From Achromobacter pestifer (GTDB taxonomy: Bacteria > Pseudomonadota > Gammaproteobacteria > Burkholderiales > Burkholderiaceae_B): 64,000 nt of DNA. Location of the stretch: contig NZ_CP053985.1 in the NCBI RefSeq assembly GCF_013267355.1, forward strand, positions 5,518,001 through 5,582,000, in the 5' to 3' direction. The position numbers were made by a program, and so were the translations under genes. Below the pieces are notes generated by a model that was not told the DNA's origin, searched no databases, and saw only the letters and a program-made list of their open reading frames with translations. This document shows positions 52,471-59,891 of the stretch, piece after piece (the stretch's first letter is position 1; each line of letters opens with the position of its first letter).

Positions 52471-52950
52471 ATGTCCAGCAAGAACACCGTTTGTATCTGG
52501 TACGACAGCGACGCCCTGGAAGCCGCGCAGTTCTACGCGCGGACCTTTCCGGACAGCGCCGTGCGCAAGATCCTGCGCGCGCCGGGCGACTATCCCTCCG
52601 GCAAGCAGGGCGATGTGCTGACGGTGGAGTTCACCGTCGCGGGCATCCCGTGCGTGGGTTTGAACGGCGGTCCGGCCTTTAAGCACAGCGAGGCTTTTTC
52701 CTTCCAGATTTCCACCGAAGACCAGGCTGAGACTGACCGCCTGTGGAACGCCATCATCGGCAACGGCGGCCAGGCCAGCGAATGCGGCTGGTGCCGGGAC
52801 AAGTGGGGCCTGTCGTGGCAGATCACGCCGCGCATGTTGATCGAAGCGATCTCGGATCCGGACCCCGCCACCGCCAAGCGCGCGTTTGACGCGATGATGA
52901 CGATGAGCAAGATTGATATCGCGGCCATCGAGGCGGCGCGGCGGGGGTAG
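52471..52950 (+). CDS. VOC/PhnB-like protein
   Basis: A 159-residue vicinal-oxygen-chelate protein of the PhnB / 3-demethylubiquinone methyltransferase-like group. It has the paired beta-alpha-beta-beta-beta pattern with W-Y-D-S-D-A-L-E-A-A-Q-F-Y, then G-L-N-G-G-P-A-F-K-H, and S-E-C-G-W-C-R-D-K-W-G-L-S-W-Q-I-T-P. Metal or substrate is not known. The ATG at 52471 with ACAGGAG upstream is clear. A terminator hairpin overlaps its stop codon. Confidence 0.88.
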   Translation: MSSKNTVCIWYDSDALEAAQFYARTFPDSAVRKILRAPGDYPSGKQGDVLTVEFTVAGIPCVGLNGGPAFKHSEAFSFQISTEDQAETDRLWNAIIGNGGQASECGWCRDKWGLSWQITPRMLIEAISDPDPATAKRAFDAMMTMSKIDIAAIEAARRG

Positions 52951-52969
52951 GGGGCTGATTCCCCCTTTT
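52949..52969 (+). terminator. Intrinsic terminator overlapping the VOC gene stop
   Basis: AGGGGG-CTGATT-CCCCCT followed by TTT, with the stem starting in the TAG stop codon. Confidence 0.7.
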
Positions 52970-53094
52970 GGCTGATTCCGGCGGCGGCGGTGCGATCTAT
53001 CATGGAAGCGCCGCGCCGCGCCGGGACAGGCCATCCACATGGCTCGCTCCGAGGCTAGCAGGCGTTTGCGCTGTTTTGCTCGGGGAGCTTTCCT

Positions 53095-53757
53095 ATGGCC
53101 AGGCTCGCGGTTCGCATCATGGCGCTGGTCGTGCTGGCAGGTTGCGGCGTCGGGGCCCATGCGGGGCCCGGACAGGCCATCGAGGCCACCGGCACGTCAC
53201 GTTCCTCATCTTCTTCGCGCAGCAACACCGGCGCCGCCATCGACGCGGCGCAAAAGGTGTTGAGCGATTATCTGCGCAGTTCCGGCCAGCAGGACGACGC
53301 GCTGCTTGACCAGGGCGCGCAGGACCGATTGCGCCAGCAGTACGAGGACGCGCAGCGCGCGGCGGAGGCCCAGGCCCGGGCGAAGCGGGAGGCCGACTAC
53401 CAGCGGGACCGCGACCGGATCAAGGAGGGCTACGGCACGGATCCCGCCCTGAATCCCTGGAACAACTCCGCGATGCGCGACAAGCCCCGCAATGTTCCAG
53501 CCGATGCACCAAATCCATCGGCTTCCGCCAATGCCGGGCCCAAGGATCCCGGGGCCGACTACGCCGGCCAGGCCTGCGAGTACTTCACCCGCCCCTCGGA
53601 CGCCGCGCATCTGAACTATTACGGCGAAGGTTCGACCGTCGTCTATGGCAGGCGTGTCTATCAATGCCGGGACGGACGCTGGATGTACCGCTATCCCGAT
53701 ACGGTGCTGAGCGCGCGCGACCGCAGCCGGCTTTCTGCCACCCAACAGGAGAAGTGA
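53095..53757 (+). CDS. Putative lipoprotein, unknown
   Basis: A 220-residue protein. The N-terminus has a lipobox-like L-A-G-C (Cys at residue 17) in a typical hydrophobic signal, so it is probably a lipoprotein; cleavage after A-H-A by signal peptidase I is the alternative. A Ser-rich stretch, a charged helical segment with repeated Q-A-R-A-K-R-E-A, and a C-terminal domain with C-E-Y-F and Y-Q-C-R-D-G-R-W-M-Y-R-Y follow. The family is unrecognised. It lies 1 bp before the ATG of the next gene, so the two are translationally linked. Confidence 0.6.
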   Translation: MARLAVRIMALVVLAGCGVGAHAGPGQAIEATGTSRSSSSSRSNTGAAIDAAQKVLSDYLRSSGQQDDALLDQGAQDRLRQQYEDAQRAAEAQARAKREADYQRDRDRIKEGYGTDPALNPWNNSAMRDKPRNVPADAPNPSASANAGPKDPGADYAGQACEYFTRPSDAAHLNYYGEGSTVVYGRRVYQCRDGRWMYRYPDTVLSARDRSRLSATQQEK

Positions 53758-53758
53758 T

Positions 53759-54565
53759 ATGCCATTGTTCGCTTCGGTGGTGGCGGCCGTGCTGGCGTCT
53801 TCGACCCTGGGCGCGCCGCTGGGCTTGGGAGAGGAGAGAAGCCAGGCGTTGTATAGAGCATATTCCGATGCCTTGGATCTGGGCTTTCAGGCGATGGGGC
53901 CCAGCATGAAGCGAGCGTTGGCGACATATTGCCAGGACGGGCAGTCCGTCGACGGTTACTGCATCTGGGTGGTGCAAGGGGTAATCATCGGCAGCCATCT
54001 CAGCGGCAATTACGAGGACGTGCTGCGCTACGGCGACCGTTACGCCGCCGCAAGGCTGGCGGATCTGCGGTCCAGGCGCGAGCCCCTCGGCGCCTGCCTG
54101 CCCGCGTACGTAAGCACGGTGAAGCCGGGCACGACCAGTACCCTGATTTCCTGGAGTTCCTCCGTGCCGTCGCTGGCCTACCTTGCGCGAGCCCGCCTCA
54201 AGCGGCCCGCGACGGGTTCGTACTATCAGGCATTCTATTGCGCACGCCGAGCCCCGAACGAACTGCTGGATGCTTATGACCCTGCGCAATCCAGCGTGCC
54301 GGCGAACGAAGCGGAAGCGGGCGTGGCCCGCAGGTTCGAGGCGGAAATCCTGCGCCCGATGCGCGCGGCGAGCGAGCGGCTGCAAGCCGACCTCAAGCGC
54401 AGCATCCACTCAGACAGCACGGCGCTCAGCCGCAATTTTCTCCAGACCGCGGTGTTATATGGAAACGCGTACACCGCATGCAGCCGGGCGCGCTTCCCGG
54501 CCAACCTCTGCGGCTACCTGAGCGCGGACCGCATCGAAGTGGAGTTTTTCGAATCCAAGCTATGA
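53759..54565 (+). CDS. Putative secreted protein, unknown
   Basis: A 268-residue protein with a short N-terminal hydrophobic signal (F-A-S-V-V-A-A-V-L-A). The mature part is helical and contains about six Cys residues, consistent with periplasmic disulfides, including C-Q-D-G then Y-C-I-W and G-A-C-L-P. No family is recognised. The ATG at 53759 follows CAGGAGAAG and lies one base after the stop of the lipoprotein gene. It is convergent with the nuclease gene, 21 bp away. Confidence 0.6.
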   Translation: MPLFASVVAAVLASSTLGAPLGLGEERSQALYRAYSDALDLGFQAMGPSMKRALATYCQDGQSVDGYCIWVVQGVIIGSHLSGNYEDVLRYGDRYAAARLADLRSRREPLGACLPAYVSTVKPGTTSTLISWSSSVPSLAYLARARLKRPATGSYYQAFYCARRAPNELLDAYDPAQSSVPANEAEAGVARRFEAEILRPMRAASERLQADLKRSIHSDSTALSRNFLQTAVLYGNAYTACSRARFPANLCGYLSADRIEVEFFESKL

Positions 54566-54586
54566 GCTGCCTGTTGGTCCCGGCCC

Positions 54587-55522
54587 TCAACCCCCGGCCG
54601 GCAGTACCCGGATTCCCGTGCGCTTGACGAATTCCTCGTAGCTGATGGGCGGCCCGGCCTTGGTGCTGGCGGCGTTCGCCTGCCAGTGCACCCACGAACG
54701 CCCCGAGGTCGCGTCGTACACAACCTTGTAAATGTAAGTGGGCACGGCCACGCCGGAGCCTATGGTCTTGGGCTTGTCGGCGTAGACCGGCCCGGTAAAG
54801 ACATACACGTCACCCGCCGCGCGCATCACATATTTGCGAGTGTCCTGCTCGATGCTGCTCCAGGCGCCGCCGTTATGCGTCTGGTCCTGGGGCACCATGT
54901 TGGCCAGGGAGAAGCTCTGCGCCATGGCTTCGGGGTTGGACATGTCGCCGGCAGGGGCCATGTGCCCGCGCGAATAGCCCGAGCCGCGATAGTCGTCCAG
55001 TTCCGCCCGTTCAGCGCGCGGCAGGCGCGCCTCGGCGTAGAACTTGTCGGTGCGGCGTTGGCCCTGGGCCTGGGTCAGCATCTGGCGGTTCAGGCGTTCC
55101 GCCACGAACACCGGCGTCTTGGTCTGCCCGTCATGCAGGATGGCGAAGGCCGAAAAACACACCTCCCGTAGCTTCTGGCCGCTCGGCACCTCGGGCGGGC
55201 GCGAGTGCGGAAAGAACTGCCGGCATTCCGCAAACATCGTTTGAACCGGCGCTCCAGTCCGCGCCGCGGTCGGCACCGCTGCAGGGGCCGCGGGCTGGCG
55301 TTGCTGCGGCCAGCCCAGGCGCGTAATGACTTCCTGCACCGGCGCCGGAATCCGCCACTGCGGATTCAGCACATAGGTGGCCGCGCCGAAACTCGCCAGG
55401 GACGAGAACAGCAGGGCCTTCAGGAATCGGGGGAAACGGCCGCTGGACCGGGAACCGGCACGGGCCTTGGATCTGCTTGGGGGACTTCTCTTCCTGGAAG
55501 CGGGTGTCTTCGCGCGCGTCAT
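54587..55522 (-). CDS. Membrane-anchored DNA/RNA non-specific endonuclease (NucA-type)
   Basis: A 311-residue protein. A basic N-terminus is followed by a transmembrane anchor at about 34-52 and a Pro/Ala-rich linker, then a NUC domain. The catalytic motif is S-R-G-H-M-A-P-A-G-D (the usual D-R-G-H with Ser at the first position) and the metal-binding Asn lies in L-A-N-M-V-P-Q. The later N-x-x-x-W in N-G-G-A-W also fits the family. The enzyme cleaves DNA and RNA with Mg/Mn at the cell surface or in the periplasm. The Ser variant may affect catalysis. No immunity gene is adjacent, arguing against a toxin role. Confidence 0.88.
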   Translation of the reverse strand: MTRAKTPASRKRSPPSRSKARAGSRSSGRFPRFLKALLFSSLASFGAATYVLNPQWRIPAPVQEVITRLGWPQQRQPAAPAAVPTAARTGAPVQTMFAECRQFFPHSRPPEVPSGQKLREVCFSAFAILHDGQTKTPVFVAERLNRQMLTQAQGQRRTDKFYAEARLPRAERAELDDYRGSGYSRGHMAPAGDMSNPEAMAQSFSLANMVPQDQTHNGGAWSSIEQDTRKYVMRAAGDVYVFTGPVYADKPKTIGSGVAVPTYIYKVVYDATSGRSWVHWQANAASTKAGPPISYEEFVKRTGIRVLPAGG

Positions 55523-55762
55523 TACTACCTGTGAGCTACTGCCCGATTGCGGTTGGCAACCGGCACCGCCCCGGATTGTAGATGAGTGGCGAATTTGCCA
55601 CTTATGGCGCTTTTTTTGCGTTGGGAGGGGGCTGTTTCGTCTTGGCTTTCATAGAGAGAAACCGCTTTGTGCAAGGGGTTACGCTATGTTTCCAGGACAT
55701 ATTTCCCACGTAGAATTCCTGCTGGCCCCGCGTTGCGGCGGCGCGATACCCATGCATTCAAG

Positions 55763-56938
55763 ATGTACGTCGATCTCCTCACTCTTTACTTCATCATCAT
55801 CGGAACGCTGCTCGCCAGTGCAGGCCTGACGTTCTGGGAGCATCGGACCCATCCCAGCCGCAGCGGATCATTGCGTATCCTGGCGGCGGGCTTCGCCACG
55901 CTTGCCGTGGGGTGCACCGTCGCGCTGTTCCGCGCCAAGCTGCCTGGCGCGTTCGGCTCGGCAGTCGCCAATCTGATCGTGCTCAGCGGTTATCTGTTGA
56001 TCATGAATGGCGCGGCCTCGCTGAGCGGCAGGCGCTATCGCGCCGCTTCCTACGGTTTGCTGATCGTCATGGCCCTGATCTGGCTGGCTGCCGGCGACGA
56101 GGGGCAGGACGTGGTCTGGAAGTACATCAGCGCCTTCCCCATCGCGCTGGTCAGCGGCATGACCGCCTGGGAGCTGCTGCGCTGCCAGTCCCTCAGGTCG
56201 CTGACGCCCCTGCGCATCGCCACTGCGGTGGCGAGCATCCACGCGCTGGTCTACACCGCCCGGGCCTTCATCCTGCCCTGGTGGGTGGCCGAGCATGGGC
56301 CAGGGGTACATCTGGCCGCCAGCACCCTCACCATGTACGAAGGGGTGCTGTATTCAATCGTTCTGCCGATGACGCTGCTCAAGCTGATCCGCGAAGAGAC
56401 CCATGGCCAGCTGCTGCGGGAATCCCAGACCGACTACCTGACCCGCCTGGGCAACCGCCGTTGGTTCTTCGAGCAGGGCGCCCGCATCATCGAGGGCGGA
56501 GCAGGGCGCGGGCCCGTGGCCGTGCTGGCCTTCGATCTGGACCAGTTCAAGGCCATCAACGACAGGCACGGCCACCAGGCGGGCGACCAGGTGCTGAAGT
56601 TCTTTGCGGACGCCGCGCGCTGCGTGCTGGGCGACGGCGTTTTGCTGGCCCGCATCGGCGGCGAAGAATTCGCCGCGCTCTTGTCCGGCCCCGATGCGCG
56701 CCGCGCCACGGTGCTGGGGGCAGCCGTGGCGCAGCATTTTGCCGTGACGGTATCGGGTCGGGACGACAGTCTGGGCATACCGGCCACGGTCAGCGTCGGG
56801 CTGGCGCAGTTCGAGGACAAGGTTCCGCCTCTGGCCGATGCGCTGGCCGCGGCGGACCGGGCCTTGTACCGGGCGAAGGCGCTGGGCGGGAACCGGGTGG
56901 AGTTGGCGAGTGCCGCCGCGAGCCCGGTGAGCTGCTGA
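55763..56938 (+). CDS. Multipass-membrane diguanylate cyclase
   Basis: A 391-residue protein. Residues about 1-210 form six or seven hydrophobic helices with no large loop, a membrane-embedded sensor. The GGDEF domain (about 228-385) has the active site R-I-G-G-E-E-F. The usual inhibitory R-x2-D five residues upstream is absent (G-D-G-V there), so product inhibition at this site is probably missing. The ATG at 55763 is chosen over 32 upstream codons of low-complexity frame. It is convergent, 26 bp apart, with a CSS-EAL phosphodiesterase. Confidence 0.88.
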   Translation: MYVDLLTLYFIIIGTLLASAGLTFWEHRTHPSRSGSLRILAAGFATLAVGCTVALFRAKLPGAFGSAVANLIVLSGYLLIMNGAASLSGRRYRAASYGLLIVMALIWLAAGDEGQDVVWKYISAFPIALVSGMTAWELLRCQSLRSLTPLRIATAVASIHALVYTARAFILPWWVAEHGPGVHLAASTLTMYEGVLYSIVLPMTLLKLIREETHGQLLRESQTDYLTRLGNRRWFFEQGARIIEGGAGRGPVAVLAFDLDQFKAINDRHGHQAGDQVLKFFADAARCVLGDGVLLARIGGEEFAALLSGPDARRATVLGAAVAQHFAVTVSGRDDSLGIPATVSVGLAQFEDKVPPLADALAAADRALYRAKALGGNRVELASAAASPVSC

Positions 56939-56964
56939 TTCTCGGGTAGCCTGGCCGGCTGCCG

Positions 56965-58578
56965 TCATGGGCGCGGAGCCGCGGCGCCGGTTGGGCCTGC
57001 CGTCGTCTCCGGTAGCGCATCGATCAGTGCCGCCGTGGTCCGCGGCCGCGAGTACAGCCAGCCTTGCGCCGATTCCACGCCCGCCTGGCGCAGGCTTTCG
57101 GCCTGCACGTCAGTCTCCACGCCTTCCGCAATGAGGCCCATGTTGAGCGATTTCGCGATCCGGACGATATGGAACGCGACCTCGGCGGTCACGGCGTTGG
57201 TGCCTATGCCTTGCACAAAGACCTTGTCGATCTTCAGGTCGTCGAACGTAAACGTCGTCAGATACTTGAGGTTGGCGCCGCCGGTGCCGAAATCATCGAC
57301 CACGACGCGCATGCCCAGCGCTCGGATCGCATCGAGCGCGTCCTTGCCGAGCGACTCGTCGAGAATGCTGCGCTCCGTGACCTCGACCTTGAATTGCTGC
57401 GGATTGCCGCCGCTGTCCGCGAGCAAGGTGCGAAGATCGGCGATGATCCTGTCCGATTTCACATCGTCGGCGGCAAGATTGATGCTGAGGTAGAACTGTC
57501 CGGCACGAGCAAAAATGCCGCGCGCGTCTTGCGCCACCAGCGCGAGCATGCGCTGCGTGAATTCGCCTATCATGCCCAGCGATTCCGCCTTCGCGATGAA
57601 GATGTCGGGCGGGATTTCCACGCCTTGCGCGCGCCGCCAACGCATCAGGGCTTCCGCGCCCACCCATGCGCCCGTCTTCAGGTCGACGATGGGTTGATAG
57701 ACCATGTGGATCTCGCCGCCCTTGAGCGCCCGGCGCAGGGTCCAGGAAGATACCGTCGTGCGCTTGCGGGCAAGATAGAGGGTCAGCGCCGACAGCAGCA
57801 GGCCGATGAACAGGGCGATGGCCACCGCCAGCGACTCCGTCAGGGTTTCGAGGCTGCTGAAGCGGCTTATCGGCAGAGCGGCGATCACGCCTGTGGGATA
57901 GCGCTTGGATTCCAGCACGGCGACGACATAGCTGCCGTCCGTGAAGGTCGTTTCCTCTCCGGCCCGGCCCGCGTTTATCCATTGCGGCTTGAGAAATCCG
58001 GTATGGGTACGGAACTCGCGCGCCATGGGTGAGTACGTCGCCAGCGACACTACGCCGCGCCGGGGCACGTCGATGGGCTGGTCGGGTGAAAAGAAGAAGA
58101 TCCAGCCGCGGTCCTCGACGGTAAGAAAATCCCCTCGGGACGTGGCCGAGAGCCGCACATGCCTGCGTACGTTGTACTGCCCCACGTAGCTGGGCGGACC
58201 CACATCGATGCCTTCTGGATGCGGTCCATATGAAGAGCAGCGCAGGATATTGCCTGACACATGGCCGATGATCATGAAATCGATCGATTGCAAGGCCAGG
58301 TCGCGCATGAGACCAAGGTGTGCCGCCGAGCAAGGATCGCTGCCGCCCACCGCGTTCAATTCCTGAGTGTCGCGCTTGAGCGCGTCGGAGATGCGTTCCG
58401 ATCTTTCCAGCACATTCTGCGCATATCCCAGGGCGACATCCCTGCCGTAGGCAAGAATCTGGTTGTGCGCGGCAAAATAGGCCAATAGCGGCAGCGCGGC
58501 CAGCGCAAAGGCCAGCGCAAGCGCCACCGCCGCGTAGAGGGAGCATCGCTCCCACCCGTTCTTGAAGGGGATGCGCAT
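56965..58578 (-). CDS. CSS-motif EAL phosphodiesterase
   Basis: A 537-residue membrane protein. TM1 (about 14-36) and TM2 (about 253-277) flank a periplasmic CSS-motif domain with the characteristic R-C-S-S-Y (Cys 114) and a second Cys 83, which form a redox-controlled disulfide in the family. The EAL domain (about 290-525) keeps catalytic residues: E-A-L, N in S-I-N-L-A-A-D-D, V-E-V-T-E, D-D-F-G-T-G, K-I-D-K, E-G-V-E-T and Q before G-W-L-Y. It should hydrolyse c-di-GMP, activated by reduction in the periplasm. The ATG follows GGAGAAG. Confidence 0.92.
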   Translation of the reverse strand: MRIPFKNGWERCSLYAAVALALAFALAALPLLAYFAAHNQILAYGRDVALGYAQNVLERSERISDALKRDTQELNAVGGSDPCSAAHLGLMRDLALQSIDFMIIGHVSGNILRCSSYGPHPEGIDVGPPSYVGQYNVRRHVRLSATSRGDFLTVEDRGWIFFFSPDQPIDVPRRGVVSLATYSPMAREFRTHTGFLKPQWINAGRAGEETTFTDGSYVVAVLESKRYPTGVIAALPISRFSSLETLTESLAVAIALFIGLLLSALTLYLARKRTTVSSWTLRRALKGGEIHMVYQPIVDLKTGAWVGAEALMRWRRAQGVEIPPDIFIAKAESLGMIGEFTQRMLALVAQDARGIFARAGQFYLSINLAADDVKSDRIIADLRTLLADSGGNPQQFKVEVTERSILDESLGKDALDAIRALGMRVVVDDFGTGGANLKYLTTFTFDDLKIDKVFVQGIGTNAVTAEVAFHIVRIAKSLNMGLIAEGVETDVQAESLRQAGVESAQGWLYSRPRTTAALIDALPETTAGPTGAAAPRP

Positions 58579-58658
58579 GGCGACTTCTCCGCGTGCGTTG
58601 CACGGGGTAGAGCAGGAATTTTAGTGCGCCTGAAAGGGCCGCGCCAAGCCCGCTCGGC

Positions 58659-59081
58659 CTAGGCGCCGATCAGCCTTGCCTTGGGGCGCCGCGATCGCGG
58701 CCTGGGCGCGACGCCCAAGCGCGGATCCCGCGCCAGCGCAAGCGCCGCCATCCGGGCCGCAATCGTCTCGAAGTTCTCGTCGATCTGCGGCAGGTACAGC
58801 CACTTGCCCAACACCGGATGCGGCCGCAGGCCCGGAAACTCGCTGATCAGCGCTTCCTGGCGTTCCTGCGAAGTACACACCATCAGGCCGCTCCAGGGAT
58901 CCTCGCGATCGGCGGCAACCAGGTAGAGCAAGCCATCCAGGTACGCTGCGTCGCAGCCGAACATCTTGCGGCGCATGTAGCCGGCATCCCGCTCCAGCGG
59001 CTCAAGGATCCAAAGCAGCGAGTTGAGGTGGACGGTCCGCTGCTTGCCGGGCGGAGCGTAAGGGTCTGAGCGGTTGCGCAT
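58659..59081 (-). CDS. Small TfoX-N/MmcQ-like protein, unknown
   Basis: A 140-residue protein. The middle (R-R-K-M-F-G-C-D-A-A-Y-L, then G-L-M-V-C-T, then R-P-H-P-V-L-G-K-W-L-Y-L-P) resembles the TfoX N-terminal/MmcQ-type fold, with a basic C-terminal tail (P-R-S-R-R-P-K-A-R). The role is unknown. The ATG at 59081 lacks a good Shine-Dalgarno and open frame continues upstream, so the start is uncertain. Confidence 0.6.
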   Translation of the reverse strand: MRNRSDPYAPPGKQRTVHLNSLLWILEPLERDAGYMRRKMFGCDAAYLDGLLYLVAADREDPWSGLMVCTSQERQEALISEFPGLRPHPVLGKWLYLPQIDENFETIAARMAALALARDPRLGVAPRPRSRRPKARLIGA

Positions 59082-59174
59082 GCGGAGGACGCCAGGCTTC
59101 GAGGGAGAAAAGGGGGCTGAGAATAACGGTAATAATGGTGCCAGATTACAACTTCCATTTTCGAGGGGATATGC

Positions 59175-59777
59175 GTGCATTGCTCTAAATGCGGAGCCGC
59201 CCACGCTGGCAAGAACCGCTTGTGTGACGAATGTACAAGGGTGTTGGCTGGCGTGCCCAGCAAGAACATCCTCACATCGAACACTGGCAGCGTCCCGGCA
59301 GGCCAGGATCATCCGGCACCCGGGAACCTGCCACCCGCCGAAGGCCCCCGCGGCAGGTGGGCTGACGCGCTCCAGCGATATCGGGTCATTCCCATCCGGC
59401 TGCGCGGCAAGCCGGTAACGGCGAATTCGATGGTGGCTGTCGGCGCGGCCGGGCTGGCCATGGCGGGTTATGGATTCTTCAATCTGGCAAGCTCGCTGTG
59501 GTGGTCGGTCCTGATGATCCCGAGTTTCCTGGGACTGATTGCCGGCCTTGACTTGAAGCGCAAGCGGTACGCACGGGTCGCTCAGACCTTCAATCTCGAG
59601 GCGAATCAGGCAGGCGAGGTTTTCTACACGGAGATCGGTGGGCAGTGCCCGGCATGCGATGGGGAATTGAAACTCAAGGACCTCGGCTTCAAGAAACACA
59701 AGGAAACGATGGTGCTGTGCGCTCTCGATCCCAACCATAAATGGAAGTTCGACCCCAATTTGCTGGGCGACCTGTGA
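59175..59777 (+). CDS. Double zinc-ribbon membrane protein, unknown
   Basis: A 200-residue protein. The N-terminus has C-S-K-C and C-D-E-C (two C-x2-C pairs, a zinc ribbon of the DUF/zf type), a Pro/Ala-rich linker, two hydrophobic segments (about 85-105 and 108-122), then a C-terminal C-P-A-C and a further Cys/His region. The N- and C-terminal zinc modules probably both face the cytoplasm. The GTG start at 59175 (M-H-C-S-K-C) follows GAGGGGATAT; no ATG fits. Family and function are unknown. Confidence 0.6.
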   Translation: MHCSKCGAAHAGKNRLCDECTRVLAGVPSKNILTSNTGSVPAGQDHPAPGNLPPAEGPRGRWADALQRYRVIPIRLRGKPVTANSMVAVGAAGLAMAGYGFFNLASSLWWSVLMIPSFLGLIAGLDLKRKRYARVAQTFNLEANQAGEVFYTEIGGQCPACDGELKLKDLGFKKHKETMVLCALDPNHKWKFDPNLLGDL

Positions 59778-59845
59778 CGCTCGCGCCGGCCGGCACAATC
59801 CGCTGATCGTTGCCGGCCGGCGCCGGCGGCGCCCGCCGCGCTGCC

Positions 59846-59851
59846 TATAAT
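59846..59851 (+). promoter_or_regulatory. -10 box of the radical SAM gene
   Basis: A consensus TATAAT lies 40 bp before the ATG at 59892 and overlaps an alternative upstream start codon, which supports the downstream start. No clear -35 box is seen. Confidence 0.5.
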
Positions 59852-59891
59852 GGCTCCGATCCCCGCTTCGACGGCAGCCTTGCCGTGCTTC

